Below are positions 1 through 5,506 of a DNA stretch of 6,221 nt, in pieces. Numbering within the stretch: the stretch's first letter is position 1; each line of letters begins with the position of its first letter. The DNA comes from Thermogutta sp. (GTDB taxonomy: Bacteria; Planctomycetota; Planctomycetia; Pirellulales; Thermoguttaceae): positions 1 to 6,221 of the forward strand of contig NZ_JACIYL010000208.1 of assembly GCF_014359955.1 (NCBI RefSeq). The letters run 5' to 3'. Both the position numbers and the translations under genes were made by a program. A model generated the notes under the pieces. It saw nothing but the letters and a program-made list of their open reading frames with translations. It was not told the origin of the DNA and did no database searches.

Positions 1-3
1 GGG

Positions 4-1065
4 TCAGACGCGTTTGATGAATCGTGCCGTCATCTGCCGGGTCAATTCGAGGTATTTCCGACCGTCTTCCACTGACGGCTCGATCTCGCTACCCTCGTGC
101 CACTCGTTCCAGGAAGTGATGAGGACCCAATCGGGATTGGCAGCGATCGCGGCCTCCCACTGCACGATGTAGCTCTGTCCGTTGTAACGTTCCACCTTCA
201 GGCCGGGCTTGCGGATCTTGGTGTCGTCGTATCCCGGGATGACTGTAAGGGAACTGATCCGGCCGGCATCCCGGGCGAGCTTGACCCACTGTGGGAACGT
301 TTCTGCACACCAAGCCTTCACCTGTTCGAGAGACTTGCCGCGGAGGTGTCCGGCCGTGTTGTAGGTGTGAAGGCCGTCGAAGACCTCAGCGGCCTTGGGG
401 GAGAACTGGTCGCCCTGGAAAATGGCACCTCGGCTGAACGACTTATTGACCATCTGGATGACCTCTGCCCAGGCCGCCACGCCGATTTCGCCGACCGCTC
501 GGCCGTAGATGAAAACGACCGGTTTTCCCTGGACCTGCAGCCAGGCCGGATGGGCCGCGTATTTCTCCAGCAGGCGGACGATATCGTTGGCTGCATTTTT
601 CGGTGTTTTTGGCTGGCCGGGGATCGTTTCGTAGTAGATGGTCACCGCCAGGCCGTGTTCACCGGAAATATCCAGGATCCGCGGCAAGGCCTGATCCTCG
701 AAGGAGCCATGTCCCCACCAACTGGCAATCCAACCCGTCAATCCCGCCTCCTTCGCCCATTGGCAGTGCTGGCGGATGACTTTTGGGTCGTGGGAATCAT
801 ACGGGCCAAGTTCCGGGTAATGGGTGCTCGAGCCGATCGTTTTGGCGTTCTCGTCAATATCCCGCCAGTGACTCCATCGTCCACTTCCTCCGGTAGCTGC
901 GGGATTACCGTACCACGGGTAGTAGAAGGCCAGGACGTGCCTGGGAGTCTCGCGGTTGGAAGCGGCAGGGGATTCTGCTCCATAAAGGGCCGCCAGGCTG
1001 TGCCCGCCCATGGCTAACGTGCCCAAAGCTCCCATGTGGCGGAGAAAATCACGGCGCGTGTTCAT
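4..1065 (-). CDS. TAT-exported GH99-like glycoside hydrolase (endo-alpha-mannanase/mannosidase type fold)
   Basis: The 353-residue product is complete. The N-terminus has a twin-arginine motif (RRDFL, residues 4-8) followed by a short Gly/Ala/Leu-rich segment to about residue 30, so TAT export is likely. The mature part opens with the aromatic strand FYYPWYGNP (about residues 47-55), typical of GH99 and GH99-like proteins. Near the C-terminus lies WNEWHEG followed by IEPS. In characterised GH99 enzymes the two glutamates of this EWHE motif are the catalytic pair; here they are E321 and E324. Length is close to a lone GH99 catalytic domain, and no binding module is attached. Characterised bacterial GH99 enzymes cut inside alpha-mannans, but many GH99-like proteins are untested, so the substrate is open. 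The ATG at 1065 is preferred to the in-frame GTG at 1080 because that GTG overlaps the Shine-Dalgarno sequence. It is the last of three leftward genes. Family confidence is high, activity moderate. Confidence 0.88.
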   Translation of the reverse strand: MNTRRDFLRHMGALGTLAMGGHSLAALYGAESPAASNRETPRHVLAFYYPWYGNPAATGGSGRWSHWRDIDENAKTIGSSTHYPELGPYDSHDPKVIRQHCQWAKEAGLTGWIASWWGHGSFEDQALPRILDISGEHGLAVTIYYETIPGQPKTPKNAANDIVRLLEKYAAHPAWLQVQGKPVVFIYGRAVGEIGVAAWAEVIQMVNKSFSRGAIFQGDQFSPKAAEVFDGLHTYNTAGHLRGKSLEQVKAWCAETFPQWVKLARDAGRISSLTVIPGYDDTKIRKPGLKVERYNGQSYIVQWEAAIAANPDWVLITSWNEWHEGSEIEPSVEDGRKYLELTRQMTARFIKRV

Positions 1066-1072
1066 CGTTTTA

Positions 1073-1078
1073 CTCCTC
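1073..1078 (-). promoter_or_regulatory. Shine-Dalgarno site of the GH99-like gene
   Basis: Read on the minus strand this is GAGGAG, separated from the ATG at 1065 by seven bases. It decides the start: the upstream in-frame GTG at 1080 overlaps it and has no comparable site of its own. Confidence 0.75.
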
Positions 1079-1120
1079 ACGCTCGGGTGGCATATGGAAT
1101 TGGGGGAAAAACGCTAGGCT

Positions 1121-1148
1121 GTCGGGCGGGAATGCTTAATCCCGCGAC
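1121..1148 (-). terminator. Possible hairpin terminator/attenuator after the large glycoside hydrolase gene
   Basis: A six-base stem (1126-1131 GCGGGA with 1140-1145 TCCCGC, eight-base loop) is extended by three more pairs (1121-1123 with 1146-1148) across a two-base bulge. On the minus strand a five-T run follows, about ten bases after the stem (1111 to 1107). The T-run is too far away for a textbook intrinsic terminator, so this could be a weak terminator, an RNA-processing or stability element between the two hydrolase genes, or chance. It lies in the 150-base gap between the stop at 1216 and the ATG at 1065. Confidence 0.3.
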
Positions 1149-1215
1149 AATGCGCCCAACAGGATTGCGCTCCGCCCACAGGGCCGACGCATGGCGCATG
1201 GTTGAGCGGGTTGTC

Positions 1216-3837
1216 TCATTGGATTTCAATTTCGTACCACAGGGTCCTGTATTGGGGGCCTATTTCGAGAGCGGCCTGATCGCCACCGGAGACCGTCACC
1301 GCGTCCCTGCGGCGTCCCGCTTCGTCGAGGGCATAGACTTTCACGCGGCTGGACGAAACCGGCAGCACGATTCGAGCCGGCACTCCTTCGCAAAGGATCG
1401 GCTCGTCGCCCCAGCGGCGTCCCACGGTGACCCGGTCGCCCTCTTTACGGAAGTCCCAGCCTGTGTTCTGGACCTTGCCCGTGGCCGCAAGCAGGATTCG
1501 ACCGGGCCGATCAAATCCGTCCCCTTTGATCACCGTAAGCGAGACGGTTGCCCAACCCAGTTCCGTTTTCCCAATCTGAACCTGAACGCCATCCAGATTG
1601 AAAGTTCTTCCGGCAGGAAAACCGGTCACGAGTTTCGTTCTGGGCGAATTGACCAGAAACACCCCCGCGCCGGGCTGAGAGACATCCCAGCAGATTTGCT
1701 GCGTATCGGACAGGAAAACCTTCTGGTCCGCGGCGAGGGTGGGTGGTGGGACGCTATTGCTGGGTTCTTTCAGTGCCATCGCCACCCGGTGGAGCAGGCT
1801 CAGGTTGGCGGGAATACCCAGACGGTCCGCGGTGAGCGTCCAGGGATTGAGCGTTTCGCGGAGGAGGGATTGCTCCTTTTCACGGGTCATGCCCACGACC
1901 ACGGCCGTTCTGGCGGGTTGCACATCGCCCCGATAGAACATGGCGACGCAGGCGGGCATGTGAACGAGCTTGGTGACCTCGCTTTTGATGTCAAAGAAAC
2001 CCGTGATTTTTCGCGGTTCGTAATCTCGACTGTGGCTGTACGTGAAGCTGAAGATTCCATCCCAATCCTGAAAGGCCCCAAAAGCCGCGATCATGGGGAA
2101 TCCTTCCGCTGCATATTCATTGGGGGCCGGGTGGTTGTACTCACTCACGGTGAATGGCAGTCCTTCGACACGCCGATTGGCGAGGCCGGACAGTGTGCCT
2201 CCCGGCTGATTCACCAGGGGCAGATTGCGCACGTACCAGTTTTCGGGATCCCACGGCCTGCCCGGAAATACAGGATGCTGCCAGTATGCATGCGCATCGA
2301 TGTAATCCAGCCCGGCTTGAATGTGAACTGGACTGTAGGAAAGTTGCGTTCCCGCGACCAGCGGCTTCAGCTTGAGGTCCTCCTTGAGGAAGCGATACAT
2401 CTCCCACCAGTAATCGCGTTCCAGGTCCCACAGAAAGTCTGCGAAGTCGGCCCGGGCGGCGGCTGTCATCTGCGGTCCCCGCGCAGGCACGATGGGGACT
2501 GTGTCGTTGGCGAGGGATTGCCCCTCTTCCAGGCCGATGACCCCACCCGGCCGGAGTGACACGTCGGCCAGTTCGTACGTGCCGGGACGGAGTTGACTGA
2601 ACGTGATCCTGGCGTTTGGATCATCGCGATCCGCCACAAAGCTGAGGCGGTATTCTTTCCACTCTGCCGAGGTCTGAACATCCGCGGAAAGACCGAGACG
2701 TTCCCAGGGATCGTGGTTCATCATGCAGTTCACGTCGGTCCGGCCGGGTTTGTCCGCTTTCAGCCAGAATCGCAGGGTGTACACCTGACCCTTCTGGACG
2801 GGAAAACCACCCTGGCTCAATTGGGGAATCCAGGATTGCTGGCCATTGCGGACGACGCGTAAACGCAGGACGGGTTTGCCCTGGAAACCGTTCGGGATGA
2901 CCTCCGCGATGACCTCCGAGAGATTGTCACGCTGGAGGTTCCATACCTTTTCCCACTGGCCGGAAAAGTCGCGATTTTTCAGGATTTCCTCGCCCAGTGG
3001 CTGTCGCTGGGCATTCCATGCCTTGCGAAGCGCGTCGTCACTGCCGTATTTCTTTTTCAGCCAGGCGTTCCACAGCTTCCGGAGCTGGCTGGCGTACGGT
3101 TCGGGCAGATGATCGAACGCTCCCTTGCGGTATTCGTCAAACGCTGCATTCTCGTTGTTGATTTCGACCATCGCGATGGCCGGCTCGTTGATGTAGGCTG
3201 TGCCGGTGTAGGGATTGATGTGCGTGAGTAGATCGCGGGCGTATTTTTTCTGGTACTCGATCATCCGGGGTTCAAAGTTGTCGATTCCCTTGTCGTAGTT
3301 GGGCAGGCCCTGCACCGCGGGAAAGCCTTCGGCCGGGCCGAACTGACGAGACACGTGCAGATTGATGTTGGTATAGATCCCGTGCAGTTTCAACTGATAG
3401 ATGAGGTAGTCGAGCTTATCCAGCATCTCGGGGTCGATCGTCAGTTTGTTGGGGCTTTTACCCCAGATGTGGCGATTGTCCATGTGATGCATTCGCACGC
3501 AATTGATTCCCAGGCTGGCGAGACGCCTGGCAAGGCGTTCTGCCTCTTCCTTGGTTGGGAAGCAGGCTTCAAAACAGAGATTGGTGGCCCACAGCCGGAT
3601 TCGCCCGGCATCTGTCACGAAGTGCCCATTTTCCGCCCGGATAAACCCGTGTTTTCCGGCAGGACGGTCAAGCCATTCTGAGAGGTTCGTGATGCTGTCC
3701 GTCGGTTCATAGCTCAGGACAAACGGGAACAGCTTGTCTGAATCCCGTGTTTCTTCTCCCCGGGAGAATGTTGCCTGGAAACACAGCGCTCCAAGCAGCA
3801 GGACCAGGAAGCAGCCGAACGAAACTTTTCGCCTCAT
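1216..3837 (-). CDS. Sec-exported clan GH-A glycoside hydrolase with an inserted CBM4/9-like domain
   Basis: The 873-residue product is complete. It starts with MRRK and a Leu-rich hydrophobic stretch (about residues 5-20), a Sec signal peptide; no lipobox precedes C19. The first half of a TIM barrel follows: GINCVRMHHMD (110-120), HGIYTNINLHV (152-162) and MVEINNEN, whose E229 is the likely acid/base at the end of strand 4. Residues about 288-430 look like a beta-sandwich carbohydrate-binding module. The barrel then resumes, with DAHAYWQHP (about 514-522) and VSEYNHP, where E566 is the likely nucleophile of strand 7. From about residue 640 to the end the protein looks beta-rich, probably accessory beta domains as in GH42 or GH5-type enzymes. 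The family is unsettled: homologues are usually called cellulase-family hydrolase or beta-galactosidase. A retaining beta-glycosidase is the safest call. The ATG at 3837 is chosen over one 22 codons upstream because it has a Shine-Dalgarno site and directly starts the signal peptide. Confidence 0.87.
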   Translation of the reverse strand: MRRKVSFGCFLVLLLGALCFQATFSRGEETRDSDKLFPFVLSYEPTDSITNLSEWLDRPAGKHGFIRAENGHFVTDAGRIRLWATNLCFEACFPTKEEAERLARRLASLGINCVRMHHMDNRHIWGKSPNKLTIDPEMLDKLDYLIYQLKLHGIYTNINLHVSRQFGPAEGFPAVQGLPNYDKGIDNFEPRMIEYQKKYARDLLTHINPYTGTAYINEPAIAMVEINNENAAFDEYRKGAFDHLPEPYASQLRKLWNAWLKKKYGSDDALRKAWNAQRQPLGEEILKNRDFSGQWEKVWNLQRDNLSEVIAEVIPNGFQGKPVLRLRVVRNGQQSWIPQLSQGGFPVQKGQVYTLRFWLKADKPGRTDVNCMMNHDPWERLGLSADVQTSAEWKEYRLSFVADRDDPNARITFSQLRPGTYELADVSLRPGGVIGLEEGQSLANDTVPIVPARGPQMTAAARADFADFLWDLERDYWWEMYRFLKEDLKLKPLVAGTQLSYSPVHIQAGLDYIDAHAYWQHPVFPGRPWDPENWYVRNLPLVNQPGGTLSGLANRRVEGLPFTVSEYNHPAPNEYAAEGFPMIAAFGAFQDWDGIFSFTYSHSRDYEPRKITGFFDIKSEVTKLVHMPACVAMFYRGDVQPARTAVVVGMTREKEQSLLRETLNPWTLTADRLGIPANLSLLHRVAMALKEPSNSVPPPTLAADQKVFLSDTQQICWDVSQPGAGVFLVNSPRTKLVTGFPAGRTFNLDGVQVQIGKTELGWATVSLTVIKGDGFDRPGRILLAATGKVQNTGWDFRKEGDRVTVGRRWGDEPILCEGVPARIVLPVSSSRVKVYALDEAGRRRDAVTVSGGDQAALEIGPQYRTLWYEIEIQ
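2548..2976 (-). other. CBM4/9-like domain inserted in the glycoside hydrolase barrel
   Basis: This segment encodes about residues 288-430 of the 873-residue hydrolase. It opens with NRDFSGQWEKVW, matching the usual start of CBM4/9-type modules (an N-x-D/G-F-E/S-x-W pattern). It continues with KGQVYTLRFWLKAD and EWKEYRLSFVAD, the two most characteristic strands of that fold, and ends in YELADVSLRPGG, like the terminal strand of the family. It sits between the predicted acid/base E229 and nucleophile E566, so the domain interrupts the barrel rather than being appended. Sugar binding is inferred from fold resemblance only; no ligand-contact residues can be assigned with confidence. Confidence 0.7.
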
Positions 3838-3844
3838 GGTGGGA

Positions 3845-3850
3845 CCTCTT
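3845..3850 (-). promoter_or_regulatory. Shine-Dalgarno site of the large glycoside hydrolase gene
   Basis: On the minus strand the sequence is AAGAGG, seven bases before the ATG at 3837. It supports this start over the longer reading from 3903, whose extra 22 residues would place a charged, Pro/Arg-rich stretch before the signal peptide. Confidence 0.65.
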
Positions 3851-3889
3851 CTTCGGTGCGGAACCTGAATTGATGGTGTTTTGATCCGA

Positions 3890-3920
3890 CACGGCACTCT
3901 CACGGCAGACGCACAGTGCG
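3890..3920. repeat. Short direct repeat and odd palindrome ahead of the large hydrolase gene
   Basis: CACGGCA occurs at 3890-3896 and 3901-3907, offset by 11 bases, followed by the perfect odd palindrome CGCACAGTGCG at 3910-3920. They lie between the possible internal -10 box and the hydrolase start, where a regulator or an RNA hairpin could act. At these lengths chance is a real alternative. Confidence 0.22.
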
Positions 3921-3953
3921 CCGCCGCAAGTAAAGGCGGGCAGTCGAAAGATG

Positions 3954-3959
3954 ATTATA
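3954..3959 (-). promoter_or_regulatory. Possible internal promoter -10 box ahead of the large glycoside hydrolase gene
   Basis: A perfect TATAAT reads leftward, two bases after the stop codon of the oxidoreductase gene and about 115 bases before the hydrolase ATG. No good -35 hexamer is found 16-18 bases upstream (the candidates resemble CGCAAA), and there is no TG extension. It may give the two hydrolase genes a separate transcript, or it may be chance. Confidence 0.28.
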
Positions 3960-3961
3960 GG

Positions 3962-5302
3962 CTACAAACTCCAGCCTTTGCGATAGGGTGGATTCAGGAG
4001 GGCATTGGCTTCCTCAGAATTGGTGAACCGCAGTTTTTCCGCATCCCAGAAAAGTTTCTTCTGGGTACGGATGGCGATGTTTCCCATGAGCACGACGGCT
4101 GCGAGATGGGCTGCATGATCGACGAAATTACTTCCCGGCGCTGGGCCGCCTTTGCAGGCCAGGATCCATTCCTCATAGTGGCCGGGTGAGCGGGGAAGCA
4201 TCTTGGGGGGATCTCCCACTTCCTTCGCCCGCGACTCCGGCAGGAGGCGGTCGCCCCACAACATTCCCTCGTCACCGACGATGAGTGTGCCGTCGCCGTC
4301 GAAGATGTTGCGATCGCCCAGCGCCTTGGGAATCGGTGGCATCATCCCGCCATCATACCACCGCAACACGATTTCCGGGCGATCTCCCTCTGGGGGGAAT
4401 ACATAAGTCACGATTGAGGCGATGGGGGCTGTTTCCCGGGTGATTTCCGGCGGAGCGCTCCAGTGCGTGGAACAGGCTTCCACGGAGACCGGCCATTTGA
4501 GTTTCAAGGCTTTAAATGCGGCGGAAAGATTGTGACATCCAATATCCCCCAGCACCCCGGTGCCGAAGTCCCACCAACCCCGCCAGACGAAGGGATGGTA
4601 GCACGGGTGGTAAGGACGCTCCGGTGCCGGTCCGAGCCAGAGGTCCCAGTTCAGGTAATCGGGGACAGGGGGCGTTTCTTTGGGCCGGGGAATGCCTCGC
4701 GGGGAAATATCGGGACGGCGATTGGACCAGGAATGGATTTCCCGGACCTTTCCGATCGCTCCCGACCAGATGTACTCACAGATGCGGCGGGCTCCCTCGG
4801 AGGCCTGACCCTGGTTTCCCATCTGCGTGGCCGTCTTGGCCTGAGCAGCCAGTTCTTTGATGGCGACGGCTTCACCCACGCTGTGGGTTAACGGTTTCTG
4901 GCAGAACACGTGCTTGCCCAGCTTGAGTGCCATGGCGGTCACCACGGCATGATTGTGGTCGGGAGTCGCCACCATGACGGCGTCGATGTCCTGTTGTTCT
5001 TCCAGCATCTTGCGGAAGTCCACATAGATTTTGGCGCCAGGATACTGAGCGGCGACCTGCTCGGCAAAGCGGCGATCCACATCACAGATGGCCACCACGT
5101 TTTCCGTTTTGGCAGCCTGGGCAATGTCGTGTCGTCCCATTCCGCCGACACCGACCGCCGCCACATGGAGCCTGTTGTTTGCGGAGGGTTGACCCGGTTC
5201 GAGTCCCAACGTTTTCGCTGAAACGTACATGGCGACGGCTGCGCCAGAACCTGTGGCCAGGAAACTTCGGCGGGATACACGGGTGGGGTGCGACGGGGCC
5301 AT
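3962..5302 (-). CDS. TAT-exported Gfo/Idh/MocA family NAD(P)-dependent oxidoreductase
   Basis: The 446-residue product is complete. Residues 9-15 (VSRRSFL) are a near-ideal twin-arginine motif, followed by an Ala/Gly-rich stretch to about residue 30. The Rossmann domain follows, with nucleotide-binding loop GVGGMG (51-56) and an acidic end of strand 2 (ICDVD, 72-76), which favours NAD(H). The family's catalytic Lys motif, usually EKP, reads QKP here (135-137). The C-terminal domain has GDIGCH (252-257), matching the G-D-x-x-x-H signature with the probable catalytic histidine. Family members oxidise or reduce sugar or cyclitol hydroxyls, and some exported members form 3-keto glycosides. TAT export fits a protein that folds around its cofactor before leaving the cytoplasm. 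It is the first of three leftward genes, with a 124-base gap to the next. The ATG at 5302 has a Shine-Dalgarno site, unlike the in-frame ATG at 5317. The sugar substrate cannot be assigned. Confidence 0.92.
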   Translation of the reverse strand: MAPSHPTRVSRRSFLATGSGAAVAMYVSAKTLGLEPGQPSANNRLHVAAVGVGGMGRHDIAQAAKTENVVAICDVDRRFAEQVAAQYPGAKIYVDFRKMLEEQQDIDAVMVATPDHNHAVVTAMALKLGKHVFCQKPLTHSVGEAVAIKELAAQAKTATQMGNQGQASEGARRICEYIWSGAIGKVREIHSWSNRRPDISPRGIPRPKETPPVPDYLNWDLWLGPAPERPYHPCYHPFVWRGWWDFGTGVLGDIGCHNLSAAFKALKLKWPVSVEACSTHWSAPPEITRETAPIASIVTYVFPPEGDRPEIVLRWYDGGMMPPIPKALGDRNIFDGDGTLIVGDEGMLWGDRLLPESRAKEVGDPPKMLPRSPGHYEEWILACKGGPAPGSNFVDHAAHLAAVVLMGNIAIRTQKKLFWDAEKLRFTNSEEANALLNPPYRKGWSL

Positions 5303-5309
5303 GGCATCG

Positions 5310-5315
5310 TCTCCC
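5310..5315 (-). promoter_or_regulatory. Shine-Dalgarno site of the oxidoreductase gene
   Basis: On the minus strand it reads GGGAGA, with GGGAG ending nine bases before the ATG at 5302. It lies just downstream of the alternative in-frame ATG at 5317, which lacks any purine-rich site, so the shorter protein beginning five residues later is preferred. Confidence 0.6.
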
Positions 5316-5327
5316 ATGAACAAAGTG

Positions 5328-5346
5328 TGGTGCACGGGTTGGTGCA
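5328..5346. repeat. Pair of 7-bp direct repeats, overlapping a short inverted repeat
   Basis: TGGTGCA occurs at 5328-5334 and 5340-5346, offset by 12 bases, about one helical turn. The same stretch holds an inverted repeat TGCAC (5331-5335) with GTGCA (5342-5346) around a six-base loop. It lies in the predicted leader of the oxidoreductase gene. It could be a regulator site or a small RNA hairpin; chance is possible at this length. Confidence 0.25.
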
Positions 5347-5358
5347 GTACGCGACGGC

Positions 5359-5364
5359 ATTGTA
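5359..5364 (-). promoter_or_regulatory. Candidate -10 box for the leftward oxidoreductase-hydrolase genes
   Basis: TACAAT on the minus strand matches five of six bases of the sigma70 -10 consensus and would start transcription about 50 bases before the ATG at 5302. The -35 region at a 17-base spacing is only TTTCTT, so the promoter would be weak or activator-dependent. Confidence 0.35.
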
Positions 5365-5404
5365 ATGGAGACGATTGCCGAAAGAAAGTCACCGGGCCCA
5401 GGGA

Positions 5405-5420
5405 CCCCTTTGCCAAGGGG
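5405..5420. promoter_or_regulatory. Perfect palindrome on the rightward -35 box, candidate operator
   Basis: CCCCTT (5405-5410) and AAGGGG (5415-5420) form a perfect inverted repeat with a four-base centre TGCC. It overlaps the TTGCCA -35 hexamer of the rightward promoter and lies about 40-60 bases upstream of the predicted leftward -10 box, so a bound protein could affect both directions. No regulator family can be named from the half-site. Confidence 0.35.
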
Positions 5421-5439
5421 ATCAGCAAGAGATTATCAT
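5410..5439 (+). promoter_or_regulatory. Sigma70-like promoter of the rightward isomerase-like gene
   Basis: TTGCCA (5410-5415) matches five of six bases of the -35 consensus and TATCAT (5434-5439) five of six of the -10 consensus, with an 18-base spacer. Transcription would begin near 5446, giving a leader of about 60 bases before the ATG at 5507. The -10 box overlaps an eight-base palindrome, ATCATGAT (5435-5442). It is the best promoter match seen in the window. Confidence 0.5.
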
Positions 5440-5491
5440 GATGGGCGTTTGGACTTGTTACCCACGAGATGGCACTTCTGGGATCAATCGC

Positions 5492-5500
5492 GAGGAGGAG
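5492..5500 (+). promoter_or_regulatory. Strong Shine-Dalgarno site of the isomerase-like gene
   Basis: The purine run GAGGAGGAG ends six bases before the ATG at 5507. It is the strongest ribosome binding site of the four genes and fixes the start of a reading frame that runs off the window. Confidence 0.8.
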
Positions 5501-5506
5501 ACAGCT

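Noticed and set aside
97..1017. A 306-codon plus-strand frame opposite the GH99-like gene
   Set aside because: It is fully antisense to a well-supported gene and its translation shows no family motif or signal.
1192..1204. Short tandem GCATGGC/GCATGGT in the gap between the two hydrolase genes
   Set aside because: Two imperfect seven-base copies are too short and too few to call a repeat element or site.
1036..2559. A 507-codon open frame on the plus strand opposite the large hydrolase gene
   Set aside because: It lies antisense to a gene with clear family motifs, its translation has no recognisable domain and is rich in His, Arg and Gly as expected of a GC-rich shadow frame, and no Shine-Dalgarno site stands out.
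3921..3939. CCGCC/GGCGG hairpin after the oxidoreductase gene, as a terminator
   Set aside because: The stem is only five bases with a nine-base loop and no T-run follows on the minus strand, so it does not look like an intrinsic terminator.
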